A DNA stretch of 12,702 nucleotides from Acidimicrobiaceae bacterium (GCA_009840695.1 VXNG01000184.1:1-12702); one strand, 5' to 3'; numbered from the stretch's first letter, positions 1 through 6,558 are shown. Program-made: numbers and translations. The notes: a model not told the origin generated them from the letters alone.

Positions 1-269
1 TCATCGGCAAGCACGTGCTGCGCAACGCCATGGTGCCCATCATCTCGCTGGCCGGGCTGAGGATCGGCCAGATCGTCGGCTACGCGCTGGTGGTGGAGAC
101 GATCTTCGGTTGGCCCGGCCTCGGGCAGGTGCTGGTCAACGCGGTGCTGAGGCGCGACTACCCGGTAGCCCAGTTCTTCTCGCTGGTGCTGATCGCCATC
201 GTGGTGCTGAGCAACTGGGCGGCCGACGTCGGCTACACCGTGGCCAACCCCAGGCTGCGCAGGACATGA
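1..269 (+). CDS. DppB-type ABC transporter permease, C-terminal fragment (cut by window edge)
   Basis: This is the last 88 codons of an inner-membrane permease of the peptide/nickel ABC importer family. It is read from base 3 and stops at TGA 267-269; the start lies outside the window. Visible family marks are the 'LRNAMVPIIS' segment, which matches the end of the EAA loop that contacts the ATPases, followed by 'ETIFGWPGLG' and 'RDYPVAQ'. These are strongly conserved near the C-terminus of DppB/OppB-type subunits and separate it from DppC. A hydrophobic final membrane span follows (about nucleotides 174-230), then a short Pro-Arg tail. The DppD-type ATPase begins 43 bases downstream. The usual order is B-C-D-F, but no C subunit lies between, so the partner permease must be upstream, elsewhere or lost. 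The substrate cannot be told from this fragment. Confidence 0.93.
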   Translation, partial: IGKHVLRNAMVPIISLAGLRIGQIVGYALVVETIFGWPGLGQVLVNAVLRRDYPVAQFFSLVLIAIVVLSNWAADVGYTVANPRLRRT

Positions 270-306
270 GATCCGACCGCCCCGAGCAGGCTGCGCAAGA
301 CATGAG
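251..306 (+). repeat. 20-base near-perfect direct repeat at the dppB-dppD junction
   Basis: The 20 bases at 251-270 (caggctgcgcaggacatgag) recur at 287-306 with one mismatch, giving a 36-base period. The first copy encodes the permease's last residues Arg-Leu-Arg-Arg-Thr and its stop. The second copy lies in the same reading frame and encodes Arg-Leu-Arg-Lys-Thr and a second TGA at 303-305. It may be a small tandem duplication, or the tail end of a second permease gene (dppC) whose body was deleted. It sits immediately before the ATPase start at 313, where a ribosome binding site would be expected and none is obvious. Confidence 0.8.
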
Positions 307-312
307 CCCGCG

Positions 313-1323
313 ATGAGCCCCGACGCCAGCCACGCCGCAACCAACGGCGCCGGCCGCCAGCCGGTGCTCTCGGTCCGCAACCTCCACACCGCCGTGTCCA
401 CTCCTGAGGGCGTCTTCGACGTGGTCCGAGACGTGTCCTTCGACATCAACCCCAACGAGGTGCTGTGCCTGGTGGGCGAGAGCGGCTGCGGCAAGACGAT
501 CACCGCGCTGTCGATCATGCGGCTGCTGCCCACACCGCCGGTGCGCATCACGTCCGGTGAGATCGTCTTCGACGGGACCGACCTCACCGAGTTGCCCGAG
601 CGCCGGGTCCGCGACGTGCGCTCGGAGCGGATCTCGATGATCTTCCAGGACCCCCTCACCTCGCTCGACCCGGTGTTCACGGTGGGCCAAGTGATGACCG
701 AGGTGATCCGCACCCACCGCGACGCCACCAAGGCGGAGGCCCGCCACATGAGCGTCGAGATCCTGCGGGCCGTCGGCCTGCCCGCCCCCACCGAGCGGTT
801 CGACTCGTACCCGCACGAGCTGTCGGGTGGGATGCGCCAGCGGGTGATGATCGCCACAGCGCTGGTGCTCGACCCAGAGATCCTCATAGCCGACGAGCCC
901 ACCACCGCGCTCGATGTAACCGTGCAGGCCCAGATCCTGGAGCGGCTGCGTCAGGAGCAGCAGGACCGCAGCATGTCGATGCTGCTGATCACCCACGATC
1001 TGGCCGTGGTGGCGTCCATCGCCGACCGGGTGGCGGTGATGTACGCGGGCGAGATCGTGGAGGAGGCCCCGGTGGACGAGCTGTTCTCCAACCCGCGCCA
1101 TCCCTACACCCAGGGCCTACTGCGGGCCCTGCCTCACGCCAGCCGCAAGCGCCGTGAGCTGATCCCGATCCCGGGACTGGTCCCGCCCATGCAGATGATG
1201 CCCCCGGGCTGCCGCTTCGCTCCCCGCTGCCCCCACGCGCTGGATCAGTGCTGGACCGACCATCCCCCTCACGAGGTGGAGGCCGGAGTGGCGTTCCGCT
1301 GTTTCAACCCCCAGCCGTTCTGA
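313..1323 (+). CDS. dppD: DppD-type peptide/nickel ABC transporter ATP-binding protein
   Basis: This is a cytoplasmic ATPase subunit of a peptide/nickel-type ABC importer, 336 residues, the usual length. In order it shows a Walker A GESGCGKT at 55-62, Q-loop Gln112, ABC signature LSGGM at 170-174, Walker B LIADEPTTALD at 191-201 and switch His228. The C-terminal oligopeptide-transporter extension has Cys300, Cys306, Cys313 and Cys330. In structurally studied DppD/OppD relatives a comparable cysteine set binds a 4Fe-4S cluster. All ATPase residues look intact. The start is ATG 313; no other start codon lies upstream in frame back to the permease stop, and the ribosome binding site is weak, so translation may be coupled to the permease gene. 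It should pair with the DppF-type ATPase encoded on the other strand at 4067-5146. The substrate is not known. Confidence 0.95.
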   Translation: MSPDASHAATNGAGRQPVLSVRNLHTAVSTPEGVFDVVRDVSFDINPNEVLCLVGESGCGKTITALSIMRLLPTPPVRITSGEIVFDGTDLTELPERRVRDVRSERISMIFQDPLTSLDPVFTVGQVMTEVIRTHRDATKAEARHMSVEILRAVGLPAPTERFDSYPHELSGGMRQRVMIATALVLDPEILIADEPTTALDVTVQAQILERLRQEQQDRSMSMLLITHDLAVVASIADRVAVMYAGEIVEEAPVDELFSNPRHPYTQGLLRALPHASRKRRELIPIPGLVPPMQMMPPGCRFAPRCPHALDQCWTDHPPHEVEAGVAFRCFNPQPF

Positions 1324-1335
1324 CCGCCCGTCGTG

Positions 1336-2013
1336 ATGGCATTATCGAAGCCATACCCCATCGAGGTCGCCTTGGCCGACGGGACTGTGCTGCGGGGGAT
1401 CGAACACCCTGCCGACGGGCCGCCGCTGCTGTTCGTGCACGACCTCGGCGAGGACCTGGATGCCTGGGGATCGGTGGCGCCCGCAGTGAGATCGGAGGGC
1501 TTCCGGGTGATCAGCTTGGAACTGCGGGGCCACGGCCTGTCCGACGGCGAGCCCGATCCGTCCGCCACCGTCCACGACGTGACCGGCGCGCTGGCCGAGG
1601 TGAGCGGTGCCTTCGGGCCCTGCGGGCTGGTCGTCCACGGAACCGCGGCCGGCGCCGCCTTCGAGTTGGGAACCGAGCACGGCGCTCCGGTCCATGCAGT
1701 GATCAGCCCCGCGCCCGGCCCGGGCAGCGCTGACGACGGCAACGACGGCATCGGGTCGGTCCCGTCCATGCGGGTACTGTTTACCGGCGCCCACGACGAG
1801 CCTGTCCACGAGCATGTGCGGACTACCCATTCGAGTATGCGAGGCCAGAACATGTGGATCTCGACGGGCACCGCGCTACGAGGCCCGACCCTGCTGCAGG
1901 AGCACCCTCACCTCGTTGAGCAACTAGTGATGTTCATGCGCCGGCACCTCACTGCCTACCACCTCGCCTGGATCGCCGAGCAGGCCGAGAACCGGCAAGA
2001 CTCCGATGATTAG
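1336..2013 (+). CDS. Alpha/beta-hydrolase-fold protein lacking the catalytic serine (possible pseudoenzyme)
   Basis: This is a 225-residue protein with alpha/beta-hydrolase architecture. An early strand 'PPLLFVHDLGED' stands where the oxyanion-hole HG motif normally is. It is followed by 'LRGHGLSDGEP', the typical post-strand motif. The nucleophile elbow should read Gly-x-Ser-x-Gly, but the sequence is Gly102-Thr-Ala104-Ala-Gly106, so Ala occupies the Ser position. An acid-loop-like segment 'FTGAHDEPVHEH' follows, but the usual Gly-His near the C-terminus is replaced by 'ALRGPTLLQEHP'. It is also shorter than the common 260-300 residues and seems to lack a lid domain. I infer a non-catalytic or altered-chemistry protein. 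ATG 1336 is preferred; GTG 1333 directly before it would add one residue. It starts 12 bases after dppD's stop and is in an operon with dppD and the downstream amidohydrolase. Confidence 0.8.
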   Translation: MALSKPYPIEVALADGTVLRGIEHPADGPPLLFVHDLGEDLDAWGSVAPAVRSEGFRVISLELRGHGLSDGEPDPSATVHDVTGALAEVSGAFGPCGLVVHGTAAGAAFELGTEHGAPVHAVISPAPGPGSADDGNDGIGSVPSMRVLFTGAHDEPVHEHVRTTHSSMRGQNMWISTGTALRGPTLLQEHPHLVEQLVMFMRRHLTAYHLAWIAEQAENRQDSDD

Positions 2014-2037
2014 CAACCCACAGAAAGGCGAACAGCC

Positions 2038-2907
2038 ATGGACGTAGTGGATGGCCATCTTCATCTGTTCAAGGCACTCAGCGACGACTACCCGCGGGCC
2101 GTCTTCGAGGGCATGACCCCGCCCGAGCGGGAGGAGAGCGCCGAGCGCCTGCTGGCCGCGATGGACGCCGCGGGGGTGGACCGGGCCGTCTACTGCGCGT
2201 TGTCCGAGCACGATCACTACCTGGCCGAGGTGCTGGCCGACCATCCGGGCAAGTTCGCGGGCGTCTCCGTCTACGACTTCACCGACCCCGACCCGCTGGC
2301 CACGCTGCAGCGCCGCATCGACGCCGGGATCGAAGGCGTCAGGTTCTACGGGCTGGAGGGCGAGGCCGGTTCCGACCCCGAGTCGCTGGCAGTTTTCCCG
2401 GTCCTGGCCGCCATGCGCGACGCCGGCATGAAGGCCTGGTTCTACGGGCCCGCCGACCAGGTCGCGCTGCTCGACGGCTGCCTGGATCGCCTCAATGGTC
2501 TGAAGGTGGTGCTGAACCATCTGGGGTTCCTGCCCAACATGCACCTAGAGCTGATGGTGGACGACTACGGGCGGCCCCAGTTCGACATGCCTCTGCCCCC
2601 GCCCGGCCTGGAGGTGGTGGAGGCGCTGGCCACCAAGCACTCCAGCGTTCACGTGCACTTCTCGGGTCACTACGCCTTTAGCGGCGCGCCCTATCCCTAC
2701 CGGGACCTGCAGGAGACCACCGATCGCATCTACGCCGCCTTCGGCGCGGATCGCATGCTGATGGCCTCGGACTGGCCCTGGATCCGGGAGAACCCCGGCT
2801 ATCCCGAGACGCTGGGCGTGATCGATCAACTCCTCGGCGGCATCAGCGCGAATGAGCGGGACATGATCCGAGGCGGCACCGCCATGTCGCTGTTCAACTT
2901 CGGGTAG
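2038..2907 (+). CDS. Amidohydrolase-superfamily TIM-barrel hydrolase (Amidohydro_2/COG3618-like, possible lactonase)
   Basis: This 289-residue cytoplasmic enzyme resembles the amidohydrolase-2 group, which includes lactonases and decarboxylases. It opens with Asp5-Gly-His7-Leu-His9, the strand-1 HxH motif. Later come 'VVLNHLGF' with His161 and 'MASDWPW' with Asp245, the strand-6 His and strand-8 Asp of the barrel. The strand where metal-dependent relatives carry a further His reads 'MKAWFYGPAD' (131-140) without one. That suits the metal-independent branch of this group, such as pyrone-dicarboxylate or sugar lactonases, but this is inference. The ATG is supported by AAAGG at 2024-2028 with a 9-base spacer. 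It follows the hydrolase-like gene by 24 bases and its stop is only 5 bases from the stop of the converging aminotransferase, leaving no room for a terminator. The substrate is unknown. Confidence 0.88.
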   Translation: MDVVDGHLHLFKALSDDYPRAVFEGMTPPEREESAERLLAAMDAAGVDRAVYCALSEHDHYLAEVLADHPGKFAGVSVYDFTDPDPLATLQRRIDAGIEGVRFYGLEGEAGSDPESLAVFPVLAAMRDAGMKAWFYGPADQVALLDGCLDRLNGLKVVLNHLGFLPNMHLELMVDDYGRPQFDMPLPPPGLEVVEALATKHSSVHVHFSGHYAFSGAPYPYRDLQETTDRIYAAFGADRMLMASDWPWIRENPGYPETLGVIDQLLGGISANERDMIRGGTAMSLFNFG

Positions 2908-2912
2908 GGGTC

Positions 2913-4064
2913 CTAGCTCCCCCACTCGTCGACGGCATCCGCCAGCCTCTCGACTCCCTCCATGAGCGGCTCGGGGGCGGTGGCCAGCGAGATGCGCACA
3001 AACCGGCCCGAGCCGGGACCGAAGGTGTCCCCCGGCACCACCGCCACATGCTTCTCGTTCAGCAGGCGAAGGACGAAGTCCATGCCCGAGCTGCCGCTGC
3101 CGCTCACGTCGACCATCAGGTAGAAGGCGCCCCGCGGCCGGACGTGGGGGATGCCCCGGCCGGTCAGGAACTCGGTCACGAGGTCGCGCCGCTGCCGGTA
3201 GGCGTCGCGCATATCGGCCACGCACTCCTGCGGACCGGTGACCGCCGCGAGGGCGCCCATCTGGGCGGGGGCGTTGACACACGACGTGATGGGCTCCTGA
3301 GCCCGCACGATCAGGGGTGACACCCCGGGCGGAACCACCAGGTAGCCCACCCGCCACCCCGTCATGGCGTAGGTCTTGGAGAAGCTGAAGAAGGTGATCA
3401 CCCGGCCGTCGGCGTCCAGCGGCGCGGCCGGTGTGTAGGGCCCGTCGAAGGAGATCTCGTCGTACACCTCGTCGGAGAAGACGATCAGGTCGTGCCGGCG
3501 GGCCAGCTCCATCAACTCGGCCAGGGCCGCGGCGTCCGTGACCGCTCCGGTCGGGTTGCCCGGGGAGTTGAGCAGGATGGCTTGGGTGCGCTCGGTGATG
3601 AGCGGCTCGACGTCGGCGGCCTGCGGGACCAGGTCGGCCTCGGGCCGCAGCGGGAAGTGGACCGGGGTGATCTTCAGCAACTGCATCATCTGGGCGTAGT
3701 TGGGCCAGCTCGGATCGCCCAGCAGCATCTCGGCACCCGGATCCACCAGCGAGACCATGGTGCTGTACAGCCCGGCGACGGCACCGGAGGTGACCACCAC
3801 CTGCTCGGCGGTGGCATCGATGCCGTTGCGCTCGGTGACCTTCTGCGCCAGAGCCTCCCGCAGCGGTGCGATCCCAGCGTTGGGCGTGTACTTGGTGAAG
3901 CCGTCGAAGGCAGCCGCGGCCGCGGCCTCGCAGATGTGGTGAGGCGTGGCGAAGTTGGGCTCCCCGGTCTCCAGCCGGATGGCGCCGTCGATCGAGTTGG
4001 CCAGCTCCATGACCTCGCGTATGCCCGACCGCGGCATGGCCGCGATGGGCTGCGATGGTCGCAT
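2913..4064 (-). CDS. PLP-dependent class I/II aminotransferase (aspartate aminotransferase family)
   Basis: This 383-residue fold-type I PLP enzyme transfers an amino group between an amino acid and a 2-oxo acid in the cytoplasm. Visible marks are the N-terminal 'LETGEPNFATP' (substrate-loop motif), 'NSPGNPTG' with Asn170, 'FSDEVYDEI' with Asp198 and Tyr201, the Schiff-base lysine Lys230 in 'FSFSKTYAMTGWRVGY' with Arg238, and 'RFVRISLA' with Arg357 for the substrate carboxylate. All key residues are present. The ATG at 4064 lies 2 bases after the stop of the DppF-type gene, so the two are surely co-transcribed and probably translationally coupled. The reading frame stays open far upstream inside that gene, but this is a GC-rich shadow and not an N-terminal extension. 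The amino donor preference cannot be read from the sequence. Pairing with a peptide-type transporter suggests use of imported amino compounds. Confidence 0.93.
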   Translation of the reverse strand: MRPSQPIAAMPRSGIREVMELANSIDGAIRLETGEPNFATPHHICEAAAAAAFDGFTKYTPNAGIAPLREALAQKVTERNGIDATAEQVVVTSGAVAGLYSTMVSLVDPGAEMLLGDPSWPNYAQMMQLLKITPVHFPLRPEADLVPQAADVEPLITERTQAILLNSPGNPTGAVTDAAALAELMELARRHDLIVFSDEVYDEISFDGPYTPAAPLDADGRVITFFSFSKTYAMTGWRVGYLVVPPGVSPLIVRAQEPITSCVNAPAQMGALAAVTGPQECVADMRDAYRQRRDLVTEFLTGRGIPHVRPRGAFYLMVDVSGSGSSGMDFVLRLLNEKHVAVVPGDTFGPGSGRFVRISLATAPEPLMEGVERLADAVDEWGS

Positions 4065-4066
4065 GG

Positions 4067-5146
4067 TCAGACGACCTGGCGGGCCTCGGGGAAGTGGCAG
4101 GCCACCCAGTGGCCGCCGGTCACCTCTTCGAGGGGCGGCTCCTGGACCCGGCACACCTCCTGATCGCGGCCCACATGGCAACGGGTGTGGAAACGGCAGC
4201 CTGGCGGGGGGTTCAGCGGGCTGGGAACATCCCCCTCGAGCAGGATGCGCAGCCTTCCCCGCTCCAGGCCCGGGTCGGGCACGGGAACGGCGGACAGCAG
4301 GGCGTGGGTGTAGGGGTGCATCGACTCGGCGAAAAGCCGCTCCGCCGAAGTCCTCTCCACGATCTTGCCCAGGTACATGACCGCGATGTCGTCGCACACG
4401 TGGCGCACCACCGCCAGATCGTGGGCGATGAACAGGTAGGTGAGGCCCAACTCCTGCTGGAGTTCGTCGAGGAGGTTCAGGACTTGGGCCTGGATCGACA
4501 CGTCCAATGCCGACACGGGCTCGTCCAGTACGAGGAAACCCGGGTCGAAGGCCAGGGCCCGGGCTACGCCGATGCGCTGGCGCTGCCCCCCGGAGAACTC
4601 GTGGGGGTAACGGTCGACGATGCGGGGATTGAGGCCGACGAGCCTCAACAGTTCGCCCACCCTGGTGTCCTGCTCGGACCGCGGCATGGAGGTGTGCACC
4701 TTCAGCGGCTCCCGCAAAGCCTGGCCCACCGTCATGCGGGGGTTCAGCGAGGCGAACGGATCCTGGAAGACGATCTGCATGTCGCGGCGAAGCCGGCGCA
4801 GGTCGGCCCGGCTGCTGGCGATGATGTCGATCCGCTCCGTCGTGCCGTCGTCGATCGGACGCTGCAGGACCACCTCGCCGGCAGTCGGCTCGATCAGCCG
4901 CAGGATGCAGCGGGCGGTGGTGGACTTGCCGCACCCCGACTCCCCCACCAGTCCCAGCGTGCGCCCGAAACCGATGTCGAAGGACACGCCGGCGACCGCC
5001 GAGACCTCGCCCTTCTCGCCGCCCAGCCAGCCGCCGCCCACCTCGAATGTCTTGACGAGGCCGCCCACCGAGAGGGCCACGTCGTCGCCGCTGCCGTTGG
5101 CGTCGTTGGCCTGCAGCACGCCATCGACCGGCTTGGAGGGGGACAT
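4067..5146 (-). CDS. dppF: DppF-type peptide/nickel ABC transporter ATP-binding protein
   Basis: This is the second cytoplasmic ATPase of a peptide/nickel-type ABC importer, 359 residues. It shows Walker A GESGCGKST at 68-76, Q-loop Gln128 in 'IVFQDPFASLNPR' (a DppF/OppF hallmark), signature FSGGQ at 184-188 after 'RYPHE', Walker B 'FLVLDEPVSALD' with Asp208/Glu209, and switch His242. The C-terminal extension carries Cys317, Cys323, Cys332 and Cys350, again the cysteine pattern of Fe-S-binding relatives. I start it at ATG 5146. An open frame reaches back to 5293, but that would overlap the divergent gene at 5199 and adds residues with no family character. It begins the dppF-aminotransferase operon and may be transcribed leaderless (see promoter at 5154-5183). 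Its natural partner, the DppD-type gene, is on the opposite strand. Confidence 0.94.
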   Translation of the reverse strand: MSPSKPVDGVLQANDANGSGDDVALSVGGLVKTFEVGGGWLGGEKGEVSAVAGVSFDIGFGRTLGLVGESGCGKSTTARCILRLIEPTAGEVVLQRPIDDGTTERIDIIASSRADLRRLRRDMQIVFQDPFASLNPRMTVGQALREPLKVHTSMPRSEQDTRVGELLRLVGLNPRIVDRYPHEFSGGQRQRIGVARALAFDPGFLVLDEPVSALDVSIQAQVLNLLDELQQELGLTYLFIAHDLAVVRHVCDDIAVMYLGKIVERTSAERLFAESMHPYTHALLSAVPVPDPGLERGRLRILLEGDVPSPLNPPPGCRFHTRCHVGRDQEVCRVQEPPLEEVTGGHWVACHFPEARQVV

Positions 5147-5163
5147 CGGCGCGATGGTACTGT
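5133..5163 (+). promoter_or_regulatory. Putative promoter for the PPOX-SDR-SDR-MBL operon
   Basis: TTGGAG (5133-5138) and TACTGT (5158-5163) with a 19-base spacer form a weak housekeeping-type promoter. It would start transcription near 5170, ahead of AAAAGGAG (5182-5189) and ATG 5199. The -35 lies inside the start of dppF, and the -10 overlaps the -10 of the opposing promoter, so the two would compete for polymerase. The spacer is longer than ideal. Confidence 0.3.
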
Positions 5164-5183
5164 CTGGCCTCGACCAGTGAGAA
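5154..5183 (-). promoter_or_regulatory. Putative leaderless promoter for the dppF-aminotransferase operon
   Basis: Read on the minus strand, TTCTCA (5183-5178) is followed after 18 bases by TACCAT (5159-5154), a TAnnnT-type -10. Only 7 bases separate it from the ATG at 5146, so the transcript would start at or next to the start codon. Leaderless starts are common in actinobacteria. No Shine-Dalgarno sequence precedes this ATG, which agrees. This is a motif match only. Confidence 0.35.
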
Positions 5184-5198
5184 AAGGAGCGGTCGACT

Positions 5199-5735
5199 AT
5201 GAGCAGTTTCCGAGGCGATCTGGGCGGTTTGACTGCCGACGAGATGGAGCAGTTCCTGGCGGGCAACTCCGTGGCCCGGCTGGCCACTCTCAAGCCGGAC
5301 GGATCGCCCTACGTGATGCCGGTGTGGTACCAGTGGGACGGCGAGGCTCTGTACTTCGTCGGCCGCCAGCGGGCCCTGTGGTGCGAGTACATCAAGGCCG
5401 ACGGGCGGGTGAGCGTGGTCATCGACGCCCCCCACAGCGACCCCGACAAGTCGGGCCAGTCGATGGAGATCCCCAAGGTCTACATGGAGGGCACAGCCAC
5501 CGTCGAGGAGGAGCCCAACGTCGGGGGCCGCTGGGTGCAGATCGCCGAGCAGATGTCGTACCGCTACCTCGGCCCCAACGGACCGACCTACCTGGTGTCC
5601 ACCCTCCAGCAGCCCCGGTGGCTCATCAAGATGGTCCCCACCAACATCAAGACGTGGAAGGGCGTGGGCTGGGCCCGTCGCTACTGGGTACAGGAATCCG
5701 GCGGACCCTCCTACGAGGAGGCCCACGCCACCTGA
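5199..5735 (+). CDS. Pyridoxamine-5'-phosphate-oxidase-fold flavin/F420-dependent protein
   Basis: This 178-residue protein has the split-barrel fold of the PNPOx-like family, whose members bind FMN, F420 or haem and reduce or oxidise small molecules as dimers. The recognisable core runs from 'EMEQFLAGNSVARLATLKPDG' through 'YVMPVWYQWDGEALYF' and the 'ADGRVSVVIDAP' strand to 'YMEGTATVEEEP'. That order (residues about 15-110) is the usual one for actinobacterial 'PPOX class' proteins, many of which use F420. Cofactor choice cannot be decided here. The start is well supported by AAAAGGAG at 5182-5189 with a 9-base spacer. It is the first gene of the plus-strand operon and diverges from dppF across 52 bases. 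The short C-terminal tail after 'PRWLIKMVPTNIKTW' shows no known motif. Confidence 0.86.
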   Translation: MSSFRGDLGGLTADEMEQFLAGNSVARLATLKPDGSPYVMPVWYQWDGEALYFVGRQRALWCEYIKADGRVSVVIDAPHSDPDKSGQSMEIPKVYMEGTATVEEEPNVGGRWVQIAEQMSYRYLGPNGPTYLVSTLQQPRWLIKMVPTNIKTWKGVGWARRYWVQESGGPSYEEAHAT

Positions 5736-5746
5736 GGATGAAAGCC

Positions 5747-5759
5747 CCGGCACTGCCGG
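5747..5759 (+). other. Small GC hairpin in the gap before the first SDR gene
   Basis: CCGGC-act-GCCGG forms a perfect 5-pair stem with a 3-base loop, 12 bases after the PPOX stop and 13 bases before the AGGAGG at 5773. No T-run follows, so it is a weak candidate for a terminator. It could tune read-through into, or mRNA stability of, the downstream genes. Confidence 0.3.
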
Positions 5760-5772
5760 CCGGTTAGCCGTT

Positions 5773-5778
5773 AGGAGG
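5773..5778 (+). promoter_or_regulatory. Perfect Shine-Dalgarno AGGAGG facing a GCG codon instead of a start
   Basis: AGGAGG is followed after 6 bases by GCG at 5785, exactly where a start codon should be. The frame entered there gives the expected N-terminus of the dehydrogenase. No ATG, GTG or TTG lies in that frame until GTG 5833, 54 bases beyond the Shine-Dalgarno. The site therefore places the original start even though the codon is not a start. Confidence 0.7.
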
Positions 5779-5784
5779 TTCACA

Positions 5785-6558
5785 GCGCCCAACCCGCTCG
5801 ACCTGTTCCGCCTCGACGGACGCGCCGCTCTGGTGACGGGCGGCTCCAGGGGCCTCGGCGCGGTGATGGCCGAGGCGTTGAGCTACGCCGGCGCGAGTGT
5901 GGCCGTGACCAGCCGCTCTCTCGGGGACGCGCAGACTAGGGCGGACGAGATTGCCGCCGCCACCGGCGTCAGCGCACTGGCCGTCGCGATGGAGTACACC
6001 GACACGGACTCGGTCGAGGCGGCCGTGGCTGGCGTGGTGGAGCACTTCGGCAGGCTCGACATCCTGGTCAACAACGCCGGAATCCTGGTGCGAGGGGCCA
6101 TCGGCGATCTGGAGCGGGACGAATTCGAGGAGTCGCTGGCCGTCAACGTGACGGGGCCGTGGCTGGCCTGCCGGGCCGCGGCCCAGCCGCTCCAGGACTC
6201 GGGCCGCGGCCGCGTGATCAACGTGGCGTCGACTTTCGGGCTGGTGGCAGCGCCGGACCGCACCGCCTACACGTCCTCGAAGGGCGCGATCGTGCAGCTG
6301 ACCAGGGCTCTGGCCATGGAATGGGCCCCGCACGGCGTGAACGTCAACGCCATTGCCCCCGGCCCGTTCCTCACCGAGATGAACCAGGCGCACCAGCACA
6401 GCGAGCACAGCGTGCGGGTGATCGGCCAGGAGGTCGCCCTGCGCCGCTGGGGCGAGATGCACGAGATCGCCGGGGCGACCATCTACCTGGCCTCCGACGC
6501 GTCGTCGTACGTGACCGGCTCGGTCCTTACCGTGGACGGTGGCTGGACGGCCCACTAG
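5785..6558 (+). CDS. Short-chain dehydrogenase/reductase (SDR), start codon apparently mutated
   Basis: This is a classical SDR, a cytoplasmic NAD(P)-dependent oxidoreductase of about 257 residues. Counting GCG 5785 as residue 1, the Rossmann motif TGGSRGLG is at 18-25, 'NNAG' ends near 99, the catalytic Ser is Ser149 in 'NVAST', and the YxxxK pair is Tyr162/Lys166. The 'AIAPGPF' loop and the C-terminal 'YVTGSVLTVDGGW' are also present. The first orthodox start is GTG 5833, which would remove the residues forming the first beta strand ('GRAALV') and so cannot be the natural N-terminus. AGGAGG at 5773-5778 points instead to 5785, where GCG stands in place of a probable GTG. So either the gene is weakened by a T-to-C change, the codon is used inefficiently, or the read or assembly is wrong. 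The next SDR begins 17 bases after its stop. The substrate is unknown. Confidence 0.85.
   Translation, partial: APNPLDLFRLDGRAALVTGGSRGLGAVMAEALSYAGASVAVTSRSLGDAQTRADEIAAATGVSALAVAMEYTDTDSVEAAVAGVVEHFGRLDILVNNAGILVRGAIGDLERDEFEESLAVNVTGPWLACRAAAQPLQDSGRGRVINVASTFGLVAAPDRTAYTSSKGAIVQLTRALAMEWAPHGVNVNAIAPGPFLTEMNQAHQHSEHSVRVIGQEVALRRWGEMHEIAGATIYLASDASSYVTGSVLTVDGGWTAH

Noticed and set aside
136..1101. Long minus-strand open frame of 321 codons opposite dppB and dppD
   Set aside because: It is antisense to strongly conserved ATPase motifs; its product is rich in His, Gly and Arg with no recognisable domain, as expected of a GC-rich shadow.
5164..5177. Imperfect palindrome CTGG-N6-CCAG in the divergent promoter region
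   Set aside because: Only four base pairs per arm match and the centre does not, so it is expected by chance in GC-rich DNA and not reported as an operator.
5147..5293. N-terminal extension of the DppF-type ATPase
   Set aside because: It would overlap the divergent PPOX gene, which has a clear Shine-Dalgarno, and the added residues have no family similarity.
4055..5767. Plus-strand open frame of 570 codons opposite dppF and across the PPOX gene
   Set aside because: It runs antisense to intact ABC motifs and out of frame through the PPOX gene, with low-complexity His/Arg/Gly composition.
4065..5792. Upstream extension of the aminotransferase frame to 959 residues, which might suggest a fusion protein
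   Set aside because: The added part is an out-of-frame reading of dppF. The aminotransferase family start falls at ATG 4064, right after the dppF stop.
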